DNA from: Panax quinquefolius
Taxonomy: Eukaryota; Streptophyta; Magnoliopsida; Apiales; Araliaceae
Direction: 5' to 3'
Assembly: GCA_020205615.1 (NCBI GenBank)
Contig: CM035165.1
Coordinates: 26,819,544-26,883,543 of the forward strand
DNA: 64,000 nt
How positions within the stretch are numbered: position 1 is the stretch's first letter; the number at the start of each line of letters is the position of its first letter. A program made the translations under genes and the position numbers. Shown piece after piece: positions 47,430 to 59,551 of the stretch. The notes under the pieces were generated by a model that worked only from the letters and a program-made list of their open reading frames with translations, did not search any database and was not told where the DNA came from.

Positions 47430-48560
47430 CGATGCTAACCTTCGTTCGGGTTCCTCGCATTTTAACCCAGTCACGACAAACGCTCTTCCGAGAACCGTTG
47501 ACTTTGACTTTTTCAGGACATCCTTTTTAGTCACCATTCCGTGGATCTGGTTTCGATACCATACAATCTCGAGCGATATGTCCTTCTTTTCCACAATTAT
47601 AGCATACCTTAAACATTGTGGGCGATTTGAATGATATGTCCCTCTTTCCGTATTTGTAACTTACTGACCAGGGGTGGTCTTTCTTCTCCTTGGAACCAAT
47701 TTCTGCGCGAATCTTTCTTGTCTTCACATGGTCGTTGTTAAATCTCCTCCTTTAAAATCTCCTCCCGACTCGCTTCTTCTATTTTCATACCACGATTACC
47801 ACCGGAGTGGTTTATCGCCTTTGTCTCATATTCTTCTTTCTCATTTGGTTATCATTATTACGATGACCGCTATCTTGATATGATCCTCGTTATGGTCCCT
47901 CGGTTGAACGCATTACTCGTTATCTCGCTCTAACAACCGAGCCCCGCTGACAACATCCGAATAGAGAGCAAATTTATGAGAAATGAGATCTTTGACGTAT
48001 GCCCGATTTCAAACCTCTCGGAAAAATCCGCGTCATACGTTCCTCATTCTCCACCAAATGAGGTGCAAACACTGGATAACTCCATGAAACTTCGCCTCAT
48101 ACTAGACACCGTCATGTTATTCTCTCTAGTCTAATAAACTCCACTTCCTTCATATGATTTAATACTTTCGGGGAAGTACTTGTCATTGAGTACTGCTTTT
48201 TAAACGTCTCCCGTGACATCTTGAGTCTGGTGGATGGAATGCACGCTTCATGATTCCCACCGATGTCTGCCTCGCCATGGAACATAAAGGTGGCGAATGA
48301 AACTTTCTCTTCCTCCACGCATCCCAAGACATCGAATATCTTGATAATTTGTTTGACCCACGTCTCCGCTTTAATCGGATCCGGCTTTCCCTAAATTACG
48401 TTGTCCCAACTCTTTGAACTGCTGGTCATTTGTGACCACCCGTGAATTATCATTTCCTCCTATATTTTGAACACGAGTCTCCCTCGTCGATTTTGCATGA
48501 AACTTGCAAAAGCTTCTAAACATCCCCTCGTTCATCATACGCTCGGCCGGTGGTGTTGTT
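47430..48560 (-). pseudogene. Family D gag with intact CCHC zinc knuckle
   Basis: CYNCGKEGHIARDC at 47563-47604 is a perfect CX2CX4HX4C knuckle, used by gag to bind element RNA. It lies in an open stretch of 66 codons (47527-47727). The gag core appears at 48112-48327 as GCVEEEKVSFATFMFHGEAD and MKEVEFIRL. Between these, frames shift. The sister sequence at 33200-34300 is the same region in the plus-strand copy. The leader 48561-48832 holds no coding sequence. Confidence 0.8.
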
Positions 48561-48832
48561 CATGGGAGGTACATTGCCACTGTCAGTTGCCGTTTCTCCT
48601 TGTTGGTAAGTACATTGCATCTCCACGGTCTCATTTACTCCATCATAATATTCTCATTCGACATTCTCAAATCATGTCATAAAACAAGGGTTAATTAAGA
48701 AATCAATATATCCCATAATATCCCTATATACTTAACCAACTAACAAATAAGCTTAGGTAGGACACACTAGCGAAGGATTTACTCGTCTCTCCCTCCTAGT
48801 TCTATTCCCCCGATCTCCGCCGGAGATCATAT

Positions 48833-48853
48833 CCTAAGCTCTCGATACCAACC
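48833..48853 (-). other. Primer-binding site, family D
   Basis: The minus strand reads GGTTGGTATCGAGAGCTTAG, the same site as at 32908 with a better match to the initiator-Met PBS. It abuts the LTR at 48854. Confidence 0.8.
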
Positions 48854-49419
48854 GTGGCGCCCCCAAAATAGGTCCATTCCATCCAACCCATTACGAGTCG
48901 CCAAATACATGGTACGAAATAACTACAACTTTATTAATACATTTATCGTGCAAAATAAGACAAAATATATCTGCGAGTTTAAATACAATTATTGTCTTCT
49001 AGACAATATACATACCCAAATAAATCCTCATCACAATTATTTATACATTATTTTACAAAAATGGTGAGGACTACTAAACAACTCTCTCTGAACCTTCATT
49101 CCATATCCCACTAAGTACTCGCTACATTCTCGCCTCCCGAGAAGAAAAATGGAACAAAAGGAAAAGGGTGAGCTCAACTAGCCCGAAGAAGAATATTATG
49201 ACTAAGATAATATACAACAAATTATCGTTAGTCTCCAACAGGAAAAATCTAATAGAATACAATAGACAACCGGTTTTAAATCAACAATCGCTGCGGAAAC
49301 AACAATTCATTAGAAGAGTTAAGTAGAAATGCAAACTACTATCTTCTATATATGAATTTAAAAGTTCATCGTCGATATTTTATCCCTGTAACATCAATCA
49401 ATATATATCCGGAATCAAA

Positions 49420-49620
49420 TATTCATCTTTTTCACACTGTGCCAAAGATATTCATCGATTAATCATGTTCATCTAAACACTGCTTCATCTTTTCACTACG
49501 AGCCAAAGATATTAATCGACCGGTCATGTTCATCTCAACACTGCTCATCTTTTACTACTGGCCAAAGATATTCATCAAAAATCATTCATCTTTGCACTAC
49601 ATGCCAAAGATATTCGATAA
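49420..49620. repeat. Hairpin tandem array in LTR
   Basis: Four units as at 43495. Confidence 0.8.
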
Positions 49621-49849
49621 TATCATCATTTAGGACGAGGATGATGAAAAATATTTCAAAAGAAAAGCGAATCCAAATGAAACAAAAGAACAAATATTAA
49701 GGATTTGTATTTTAAACAATCCAAGTTCAAAAATACTTCATAAGTAATCGAGTGGAGTAAAATTCAAGAATGATCAAAACATGGATACAATCAAAGCTAG
49801 TATCCATAATAGATATTTTGGACAAAAGAAGAAATTTCATTTTAGATGA

Positions 49850-50045
49850 ATAGTGCCGTATTCGTGAATAGTCAGATATCGTGAATAGTGCCGTATCGTG
49901 AATAGTAACTCGACACCAAAAGATAGAAATTTCATAAAAACATCTTCACGCTTAGTGAATAGTACTCGTGAATAGTAACTTGTGAATAAACTCATGAATA
50001 GTAACTCGTGAATAAGTAACTCATGAATAGTAACCCCGAGCATGA
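49850..50045. repeat. GTGAATAGTAACTC minisatellite in LTR
   Basis: Clear alternating GTGAATAGTAACTC and ATGAATAGTAACT units at about 49955-50035. Confidence 0.85.
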
Positions 50046-51658
50046 AAAAGTTCCAAATTTGATAAAAAGTTTCAACCAATATTTCAACATAATGATATTG
50101 AAGAAATAATATCATTTGAGAAGAAAATAACATCTCTTACCTCGAAAGGCAAGATTTCTAGTTGAAACACCTGGATATAAAGCTATGACTTGAACTTGCA
50201 GATCGTATAGCAATACTCAAAGTATACTCAAAATACTCACAAGAATACGCTTCGATAATATAGAGAGAAAAACTTCAGCTTTACGGTTTGATTTTCAATT
50301 CTAACCCAAGCACCTATTTATAGGAAATTGCTTAGAACACCAAAGCGTAAAATTTAATATAATAATAATATATATATTAATTTGTCTATGCCCACTTAGA
50401 ATCATCTGAATTCAGCAACTTAGCATGTGTTAAATGAGGCTCATACATCTAAAAACGTTTTTGTTAATTAAAACAATTAAAACTTCCAAAATCAATTATT
50501 TGAACTTGAACTTCAATAATTCATAATAAATAGCTCTTTTATCGGAAAAATTCGAAACTTGCGTCTTTTAAAGTAGGAAATTCCATTATATACAACTTTG
50601 CGAAGGAAGTTTTCCAAATTCCAAATGAGAATTGATAAAAATCCACAAACGGCAATTTTACAGCTATAATCAAATTTAGATTCGATAATTGTGTCCACCA
50701 ACACACAAAATATGTGTTAAACATTTAATGCCACAAAATACTCTTCCTCCTCATATACTCATATATCCCACATTCATTATAAAAATATCACCATTAATAT
50801 ATTATTAAAATAATATATTTAAATGAATTATTTTATCAAAAATGATAAAATATTAATTTTCAACAATTGTCATTTAAAAATTTTCTCCATCTATATTCAC
50901 ATAAAATCAATATTTTTCTCATCATATAAATCAATAATTAATTATTCACAAATAATATTACTGAGAATCACAAGATCTTGTGACCCAGTAGTTTCTAGGA
51001 AGAGGGGCTTTCGAATAAAGATTTCTCCTTCTTGGGCGCCGCAATTAGGTGACCAAACCTCTCCTTAGATGTAACTTTCTAGACATTGCCAATAATGTTA
51101 TCTAATAATATTATTCAGATAATATGAATTATTAGCTTCGATAATGAAAATCTTTGTGTAATGACAATTATTGAAACAACAATGAATATAAAATATCAAC
51201 GCAAAGACAATTATTAAATCAATAAAATATCGAACAGTAGATTATCGTAATAATTATTGAGTAGTGCCTTCTTACGTAAGAATCAATAATTGGTGCAATA
51301 CCGTGTCTTCTTGTTCAACAATGCGTATTAGTGTGTTTTAACCACCGGTATTCCAACAAAGATAATCTGGTAATAACTACGTCGTTATTTATAAACAACT
51401 TATATTTGTCGTTTTCTTCATCCAATTGCTTTTAGATTATGGGACCCACAAAAGATCATTACTTCAGTCAGTATTTAATATTCCCAACGAGCACAGAATA
51501 TTCCACGACCAAATGAATATTTTATAACCACTTGCTTATTCGAAATATTTGCGTATTTTACCCATAACTATCCACATTAATCAAATCCACCCTTACTATT
51601 TCAAAATAATAAATAATGGAAATTCCATTTATTTAAAAAAAAAATTCGGGGTCTTACA

Positions 51659-52462
51659 ACCTCCCCTCCTTATGAAATTTCATCCTCGAAATTGACGTCG
51701 TTACTGGTGTTTCAAAAGATGAGAATACCTCGCTTTCATTTCCGTTTCCAACTCCCGTGTCATTTCCTCAATAAGCATGGTTTCTCCACAAAACATTAAC
51801 TTGTGGTATAACCTCGGTGACATAGGACATGTTCTTTCCCTATCCAAGATCTTGACATGTACTTCCTCGTACGTTAAGTCTTCGGCTATCTCGTCCGGTT
51901 CTAACTCAATGACGTGGTTCGGTCGTCCACATATTTACGTAACATCGATACGTGAAAACGTTATGAACACGCGTCATACTTGGCGGTAAAAGCGAGTCTA
52001 TAGGCCACAGTTCCTATTCGATCGAGAATTTCAAATGGATTAATAAATCGAAGGTTTGAGCTTTCTCACCTCACCGATTCTCGCTTTTGAAATAACAACT
52101 TCTTGATCTTCTTCTTCATATTCATCACCTCGGTGTGTAGCTTGAACAACTTTAACTTTATCGATTAAAGTCGATTATACTCAGATATCATCACGTGGGT
52201 ACCTAGAGTTTTCATCTCCATCTCTATTATTTATAAATTATACGAAATGAGTCTTTGATAATATCGTATTTCAGATTGTATACGATCTTCTACTCAACAC
52301 GTCGCCTACCACGTTAAGCTTTTCCAGGATGGCATGGTCGAACATGTGCTTTGAAATGAGTCTCCTCTTGAGTTCTTCAAAGCTCTTCCCACATTCCTTG
52401 CTCCATTCGAATTTTATATCTCTCTGAAGTCACCGCTTTAATGGAATAGCGATTCGAGAATA
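51659..52462 (-). pseudogene. Second copy of family D pol 3' end, fused to E
   Basis: It is nearly colinear with 45755-46570: PPT, chromodomain, integrase C-terminus, then KGYSRIAIPL of the RT thumb at about 52440-52462. From 52463 the sequence is that of E's RNase H start instead. Confidence 0.8.
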
Positions 52463-53480
52463 TCCTTTGTGTGACGCATCACTGAAAATCACGAAGTCAC
52501 CAGATTCGTCGGTAAAGACAACACTGGTGCTTCACTCAGTCTTTTCTTGAGTTCCTTAAAACTCTCGTTACATTTCTCTGTCTAGACAAATTTTACCGAC
52601 TTCTTCATTAAATTCGTAAACGTTCCCGCTATATTTGAAAAATCTTGGATAAACCGTATGCAATAGCTTTCGCCGGTCCTAAGAAACTTCTTACTTACGT
52701 TAAGTGACTTTGGTTGTTCCCAATTCTGAACCGCTTCCACCTTTGCTGGATCCACAGAAATTCCATCCTTGTCGATCACGTGACCCAGAAATTGAACTTT
52801 CCCCAACCAGAATTCACACTTCAAGAATTTTGCGTATAACTTATCCTTCCTCAACGCCTCCAACACTAACCTTAAATGTTCAGCATGAACTTCCTGAGTC
52901 TTAGAATAGATCAAGATATCATCTATGAACACAACTATGAATTTATCTAAGTATTGCTTGAATACCCGATTCATCATATCTATAAATGCTGCTGGCGCAT
53001 TTGTTAACCCGAACGACATCACCAGGAACTCGTAGTGACCGTAACGTGTCCTGAACGCTGTCTTAGGTACATCCTCCTTCTTTACCTTTAACTGGTGATA
53101 TCCCGTCCTCAAGTCGATCTTGGAAAAATATTTTGCTCCTTCAATGATCGAGCAGGATCATCTATCCTAGAGTAATGGATACTTGTTCTTAATCGTCACC
53201 TTGTTTAACTCTCGATAGTCGATACATAGTCTCATCGATCCATCCTTCTTTTTCACAAATAAAACCGGTGCTCCCCGAGGAGACACACTCGGTTGAATAT
53301 ACTTCCTATCCAATAACTCTTGCAATTTGTACCATCGACTCCTTCATTTCTGCCGGTGCCAATCAGTAGGGACTTTTTAAAATCGGTCTGTCGTCCCCAT
53401 TACTAAATCTATAACGAATTCGACCTCCGTCCGTGGGAAGTCCCAGCAATTCCTCTGAAAATACATTCGGAAATTAGTTC
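52463..53480 (-). pseudogene. Chromovirus E reverse transcriptase, large open segment
   Basis: RT copies element RNA into DNA. An uninterrupted 176-codon frame (53112-52582) begins [20 protein letters not shown] and includes [20 protein letters not shown]. The catalytic block [10 protein letters not shown] has FIDD at 52918-52929, then [20 protein letters not shown]. Upstream, in shifted frames, are [20 protein letters not shown] and [20 protein letters not shown] (about 53170-53300), with a frameshift and stop between them and the main frame. Downstream, ELKKRLSEAPVLSL and then GDFVIFSDASHKG (about 52466-52560) give the RT end and first RNase H motif. Both catalytic Asp of the FIDD motif are intact, but the whole is not translatable. 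Confidence 0.9.
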
Positions 53481-53979
53481 ACTCATCGGTATCATCCCAT
53501 CTCTAACCTGCTTCACATCGTATCGACGATATGGGCCAAATATCCTACACATCCCTTTCTTAGTAACTTCCTTGCTTGCATCATCGTCGAGACAACTTGA
53601 GTGTCTTGGCGACCTACTTCCATAGAATGCTACCTTAGGCCGATCTGAGTCCTAAGGTTTATACACTTCTTTGGCAATCTATCATCGCTCCATGGTTAAA
53701 TAACCAATCCATTCCTAGAAAGTACATCAAATTCTCCTAATTGAATTGGAATTAAATCCACGGGTAACTTATATCCCCGATGTTTACAACACAATTTCTA
53801 TAGACATGGCTAACGGGAATCATTTCCTTGTTAGCAACTTCTATGTTCATAGGATATTTTAATTATTCCTGGGGTAAATTTAATCGTTGGGAGAATTCAT
53901 GCGATATGAAGGAACAAGTAGCACCCGAATCAAATAATATGTAGCGAGATATATCATTGATCGAATGATACCTAAAACC
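53481..53979 (-). pseudogene. Chromovirus E aspartic protease region
   Basis: [18 protein letters not shown] (about 53885-53938) contains the active-site triad DSG (DSGAT at 53917-53931) of retrotransposon proteases, which cut the gag-pol precursor. It is in a different minus frame from the gag stretch 53880-54581, so a frameshift near 53960 separates them. The remainder toward RT is decayed. Confidence 0.75.
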
Positions 53980-55134
53980 ACGTCCTGGATGCGATCAGCA
54001 TCCCGAACCGTCATGTTGAAAGTCCTTCTTGTTGGTCGATTCTGAGTTGGTGGTCCATTAATCGTGAGATTCCCACCGCTTGGTCCCCTTCCTCCATTTC
54101 CTCCTGTTGTGTTCTTCTTTGGGCAATTCCTTGCCTGATGATCCAATGCTCCACAGTTGAAGCATCCATTTCTCTTTGGTGCAGAGCAATTGGGAGAGAT
54201 GTGCCCCTCCCCGCCGTTGCATTGAAAACATACATTCTTTCCTTTTAGACATGCCCCTGAGTGATTCCTCCCACACTCCTTGCATGCCTCTGTTCTCTTC
54301 TTTGTTTCCCCTGGTTTTCCCCCAGAGTTTCTCGATTTGAAATTGTTGCTGCTACTGTTGTTATTGTTCCACTTCCTCTTGTTTGCACCACTGCTGCTGC
54401 TACCTTCCCCGCGATTCCCTCCTTCATTCTTCTTCTTTTTTTCCTTATTAAATTTCATTAGGGCCTCACTTCCGCCCTCAGCGATTATATCTTTCTCCAG
54501 GAGAGTCGCGAAGCTTTTCATCTGTAACACCAAGAGTCTGCTATATAGCCATGGTTTGAGACCCTGCTCAAACCTCCTCATTTTCTCTCTCTCGATTAAT
54601 CGACTGGTGAGGCGTAAACCTCGCCACTTCGTTAAATTTTTGCGGCATATTGAGGTACCAAATCATGTCTTCTTGCTTGACTCCGAGAATCGCATCTCCA
54701 TGCGACTCTCAAGATATTAACCTTAGAAAATAGTTCTCAAAAAAGATTTTCTTAAACCCTTCCCAAGGTATCACGCCTTCTCCAAATTTCAGTCCGGTTT
54801 GCCTCCCACCGAAGTTAGCTTCACCCTTCAAAGATGTAAGTGGCAAAGATTGTTTTCGATCATCACCTACTCGGGTGATAGCGAACGCTTTTTCGATTTC
54901 CTTGACCCAAGTTTAAGCTTGATGGGTTCAATGGTTCCTTTGAACTCGGGGGGTCCCGCTCTCTTGAAGTCCTTGAAGTGTGCCACTTGGGCCACTTGGA
55001 GGGTTATTGGCATTCGGGGTTCGATTAAAAGTGCCCCCTACTAACATGTCTACAAATTACACGCATAGGATTCGGTGGATCCCCAACATTCTGCTTTGAC
55101 CCCTCGGTGTTTGACGACGTCTTCCTCTAGCCAT
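53880..55134 (-). pseudogene. Chromovirus E gag
   Basis: The likely start is the ATG at 55132-55134 (MARGRRRQTPRGQ). WVKEIEKAFAITRVGDD follows near 54850-54900, then EGVIPWEGFKKIFFENYFLR near 54730-54790, in shifting frames with stops. From 54581 one frame stays open for 233 codons: [20 protein letters not shown], a Lys- and Asn-rich linker, then three Cys/His clusters (54280-54125). The last, [14 protein letters not shown] (about 54123-54164), is a perfect CX2CX4HX4C. The middle one, [15 protein letters not shown], has one extra residue between the second Cys and His. The first is [12 protein letters not shown]. This three-cluster arrangement is usual in Tekay gag. Confidence 0.85.
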
Positions 55135-56279
55135 CTATCTTTTAAAATGAACTTAATGTTATTATCTTATCACTTACTCTATATAATATATCAATCATAA
55201 GAAGAGACTTAATCATCACATCACATACTTAAATAAAAACATATTTATTTATAAACATAACACCAAAGGTATTTCATCGTCTTATAACATTAAGCCATTT
55301 ACATCACTTTAAACCAACATACTTGGTAAAAACCAAAACCAAGCTTATTATTCAAAGATAAGCGTTATATCGCTAATAGTAAAAGTTCATCATAATAAAC
55401 TAAAAGCCCCGCCTAATGGCGTCCTCATGCTCCTCATCCGCTATCTCCGATTACTGACCTCGGCTTATAACACGTCTGCATTCTAAGTGCTCATCACTTG
55501 GAAAATGATTCACCCTATGTTGAAACCTTCCATGTCTTTGACTTAAACGCGTACTTCATCTTGTCTATCTTAACCTTCTTATCTCTCACCTCTCCTTCTA
55601 ACTCTCCAGTTAGCTTCTCGGCCCGAACACGGTCTCTCCTCTCTTCTCCCCAGAATGTGGTAATAATCTTGCTTGTCGGTTTGAAGACTCTCTGATCCTC
55701 GACTCTAACCCATTAATGGTATGCCCCAAGTGGGTCCTAATAGCTTCTTTCTCATCCTCCGGCCTATCCGCTTACAGTTACGATGCCCATGACTTGTCAG
55801 CCAGATCCCCGTTCCTAATTATCAGGTGGTGCACCAATGCCTCAAGCAATGCTGCAGCTTCTTTGCTCCCTCGATACATCTCCTTCAACTCATGGACCTT
55901 GTCGTCCAACTCCGTAATCCTATCCATCAACTCATCCAATAAAGTATCCTCAGGTGCTTCTTCCGAGTCCTCCTCGGGCTCTCTTCCTCTTCAGGATACT
56001 CCTTTGGTCTCAGAGTCACTACTACCTCATTTATAGGCTCGATTCACACTGTCACCAACCGCTCACTCTGGCGTGGATATCTCTAACCTCCTCTTCTCCC
56101 CGACATCCTTCAAACAAGAAAAAATAACTTTCGGTTAGTATTTTAAAATAGTTGTTTTTGTTTTTTAGGAAAAATAGATTTGACACAACCCTAGAACTCT
56201 ACATGAGTTCATCTCTTTATTTTCTCCACTAACTTCCCTAAGGTTATAGTCTAAGGTTCCCACCTAAGGTTTATAACCT
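55135..56279 (-). other. Chromovirus E leader with a remnant acidic/coiled-coil ORF
   Basis: Between PBS and gag, a minus-strand frame at about 55980-55770 reads EEDSEEAPEDTLLDELMDRI and then TELDDKVHELKEMYRGSKEA, with heptad-like Leu/Ile spacing. An ATG at 56104-56106 opens MSGRRGG but meets TAG at codon 8, so a frameshift would be needed to join them. More text (GLESRIRESSNRQ) continues to about 55650. I do not recognise a family. It may be an upstream ORF or an N-terminal gag extension. Confidence 0.45.
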
Positions 56280-56300
56280 ATTGCTTTGATACTCACTTCA
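56280..56300 (-). other. Primer-binding site, chromovirus E (diverged)
   Basis: The minus strand reads GTGAGTATCAAAGCAATAGG next to the LTR end; the core GAGTATCAAAGC matches nine of twelve initiator-Met PBS positions. Confidence 0.6.
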
Positions 56301-56382
56301 TGCGCCCCAAATCAGGTGTAACATCGATTACAGGACATGGTGCTCACGATATAACATACATCATCATTTATCTAAGTAACTC

Positions 56383-56413
<31 letters not shown>

Positions 56414-59400
56414 CTATTACATACTTATTCAAAATAAAGTCCCAAGTCTTTACAACCTTTAATAAACTAAAACTTAAACTTAGCGTTTATCGCTACATCA
56501 CATCATATACGGAAATATAATTATTACATAAATAACTCTCATCATTTCATCTTAGACTTTCCTTTGTCCTTGCCTTTAGGAGCCCTCGGTACGTTGTCAT
56601 CCATAAGCGAAAAGTTTAAGCAAGAATGAGCACAAATTGCCCAAAGAAGTATATAAAGTAGTTTGAGAACATACATCGTAAGTAAAAGCATTAGTATGAA
56701 TATTTCTCAATAGTTAAAATAAATATCAAGAGATAAACCGAATATCAAGATAAGAGTTATGGAATTCTCAATAGCATACTAAGGGGTGTTAGATACCCTG
56801 AACATTACTTTGTTTCATCAAAAACCATCAGACGGTTTAACAATCAAATAGATTATAAACGGTCTCTGCAAGTACTCCAGGTGATCAGCCTATCGTACCC
56901 TACATTGTGCACAAGTATAAAGTTTAAACGCATAAGCGTAAATGGGACTATATATGCGACATCGCTATTTCTGCTATATCAAGGTTGTTCATCTTAGTAT
57001 TCATACGGGACCTCACCAAAGAAATTTGGATTGGTAAACATCAAATAGCTTCAAAGGATTTGAATTGTTTAAACAATATACTACGTTTGCATCAATAACA
57101 TCTAGTCGGGAAGCGAAAGCTAGAAAGCATGCTTGAATATAGTTCATTAAGGGTATACTGAACTTTAAAGTATAGCGATTATGATAGAAACCGAATAATC
57201 ATCAATAACGTTTCGCATCACAATTGAAGTTATAGAACTTTACAATAAAGGAGCTTGCATTTAATGATTAATTAATCACAAGCCCAAACTTACCCTCGCT
57301 GCAATCAACTGAATAAGAGTTGAATAAATTCATAATGAAAAATAGGGTAAGAAACTTGCCTTGACTTGCCTTTATCGTTGTTTACCAATAACAGATTAAC
57401 GACTTACTGACTATCTCACTTCACGTGCCCTACACAATCAGTATAATCATGCACATCAACTATTAGCAACGCATAGTAGTTGTAATATAAACTTTACTCT
57501 ATAATTTCAGAGTTCACTCTATGATTTTCACTCTACTTATCTGCTCTCTACGATTTTCGAGTTTACTTTACTTTTCACTCTACGATTTTCGAGTTTTGAC
57601 TCTACGATTTTCACTCTGACTCTCACGATTTTCGTGAGTTTACTCTCTTGACTCGATTTTTAGAGTTTTACTCTCTGCGATTTTCATTGACTCTACGATT
57701 TTCGAGTTTACTCTACGATTTTCAATTGACTCTACGATTTTGAGTTTACTATACAATTTTCATTGACTCTACGATTTTCGAGAGTTTACTCTACGATTTT
57801 CATTGACTCTACGATTTTATTCCGCTTAATCTAAAGATGATATGACCATGATACTTGGACACAATAACCTTCATACATCAAGGTATTTTAAAAATATAAC
57901 ATTCATAAAACTAGCATGCTAAGACCACAAACCAACTGCATAAAAAAGCGTGCAAGCACTCGATTTATACACTTAGAAAAAATTTTGGAATTTCCGAATT
58001 CTGAGATTTTATTACCAACATGCATGCTTACGATTTTCATAACTTGCTCAATTTAACTCCCTTTCCTATGAAATTTGGACAGGTTGTACCTCATGTTATA
58101 TACTATTTTATAAAATTATTACATACGTTAATCGAGTCATATACACCATGATTCCGAGGCTCCGAAAAACCCCAAAAATCACAGATTACTAGTTAAACCC
58201 AATTTGACAAAAATCCGTGATTTTGCTTCTAGCATGCAATTAAATTATTCCTAATGTCCAAATCATCTACTCTCACATGTTTTCACATTTCACAACATCA
58301 AACTTCCACCTTTTTGATTAATTTAGCACCTTAGAGACATTTTATCAAAGGTAGAGCATGCATTGCTTAATTCTTTGATTTTCTATGAATTTGATGCATG
58401 ATTAACCCATATCTTTTGTTGTTAATGATCTATAATCATCAAACAACAGTAACATAGCAACACAAAGCCACAACAAATCATTTACCAATTTTATATGCAT
58501 TTTCTTCTCATTTTTCTTATAAAAATAAAATGGGTTCATGAATTACCTTTTGATGAATTTCTTCTTGGTTTAATATGATGCTCCTTCTCCTTGCTTGTCA
58601 AATCCTCAATAATCCTCCAAAATTAGTTCTAACTCTCTTAGGCTCTCAATTTCTCTCCATGTTTACTCACTTGGTGGAATTTTCTTAAAAGAAAAGTGTG
58701 TTTGTATATATGTATAGCTTTGTTAGAGTCTTTTGATTTCCATAACCCCCAACTCCCATAACTCCCAACTCTAATGATTAGTTACTCACAATACTTAATA
58801 CTACAATAATATAGTTAATTAATAGGAAGAATGTGGGAGTTAGAGAAAATGAATGTGGGAGTTAAAAAATAAAAAGAATTTTGATTTTAAGGAATAAAAT
58901 AAATTACTTCCACCTTAGCTATTATGTAATATCGTATACTCCTCCCTTGTCCCAATTTAATAGTCTCATGGGTCCATCGATTCAAATTGATTTCTATTAT
59001 AAAAAAATACATATATTATTTTAATCAATTAATCAATTAATAAGCTATTTGACTATTTTACCCTTCTGAACCAAACTTTGCGAACCATATATCGATTCCT
59101 ACTAAAGTTGACGTTTTGGACGTCATGGGACTATCCGTTTAGTCAAATTCATCTCTGAAATTCGTAGTTGACTTTTTCCTCAAAAAAAGTCAATCGTTGA
59201 CTTTTGACCAAAAAGTCATCTCATGACACTTTTTGTGATTACAGATCATCTCGACTAATTTCGACGTTCCGGACTCGAATACGCAGCTTCACGTCTCTAA
59301 ATTCCGCTCAAACTCCAGCTCATGATTTAATACCATCCCGTAATAATAAATAGAATAATTCCTACTTAATTAATTTAAATAGTTAAATAAAACTAAACCA

Positions 59401-59551
59401 ACCATTTAAATACATCTCATCACATATCTTGAAATAACACATATATGTACAACACACATACATCTAATAAATGAAATCTCCAAAAAGTTTCATATAAATT
59501 TGTTTATTAATAATTCTTAAATTACATAAAAAAAAATCTCTTGATATTACA
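56301..59551 (-). repeat. Chromovirus E, 5' LTR (3.25 kb)
   Basis: Plus-strand ends are TGCGCCCCAAATC and CTTGATATTACA. It aligns with 38332-41688. It carries a (TAA)n run at 56386-56412 and the ACGATTTTC array at 57495-57820. There is no coding content. Confidence 0.85.
57495..57820. repeat. ACGATTTTC tandem array in LTR E
   Basis: At least twelve CTACGATTTTC-type units, alternating with GAGTTTACT and ATTGACT; the best-preserved part is 57640-57815. Confidence 0.9.

Larger units (their letters stand above)
48854..51658 (-). repeat. Tekay-like family D, right LTR (2.8 kb), shared
   Basis: Plus-strand ends are GTGGCGCCCCC and GGGGTCTTACA. On its left it has a PBS (so it is a 5' LTR of the unit to the left) and on its right a PPT (so it is also the 3' LTR of sequence to the right). 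Confidence 0.85.

Noticed and set aside
52582..53112. Possible endogenous pararetrovirus RT
   Set aside because: The linked chromodomain, Tekay-type three-cluster gag, LTRs and PBS identify a Ty3/gypsy chromovirus; no movement-protein sequence was seen.
54261..54720. Plus-strand 146-codon Leu/Phe-rich frame opposite gag
   Set aside because: Antisense shadow of the Lys/Asn-rich gag linker and zinc-knuckle region.
55716..56036. Plus-strand 106-codon Ser-rich frame
   Set aside because: Antisense of the acidic leader ORF remnant; Ser and Leu runs come from the opposite-strand Glu and Lys codons.
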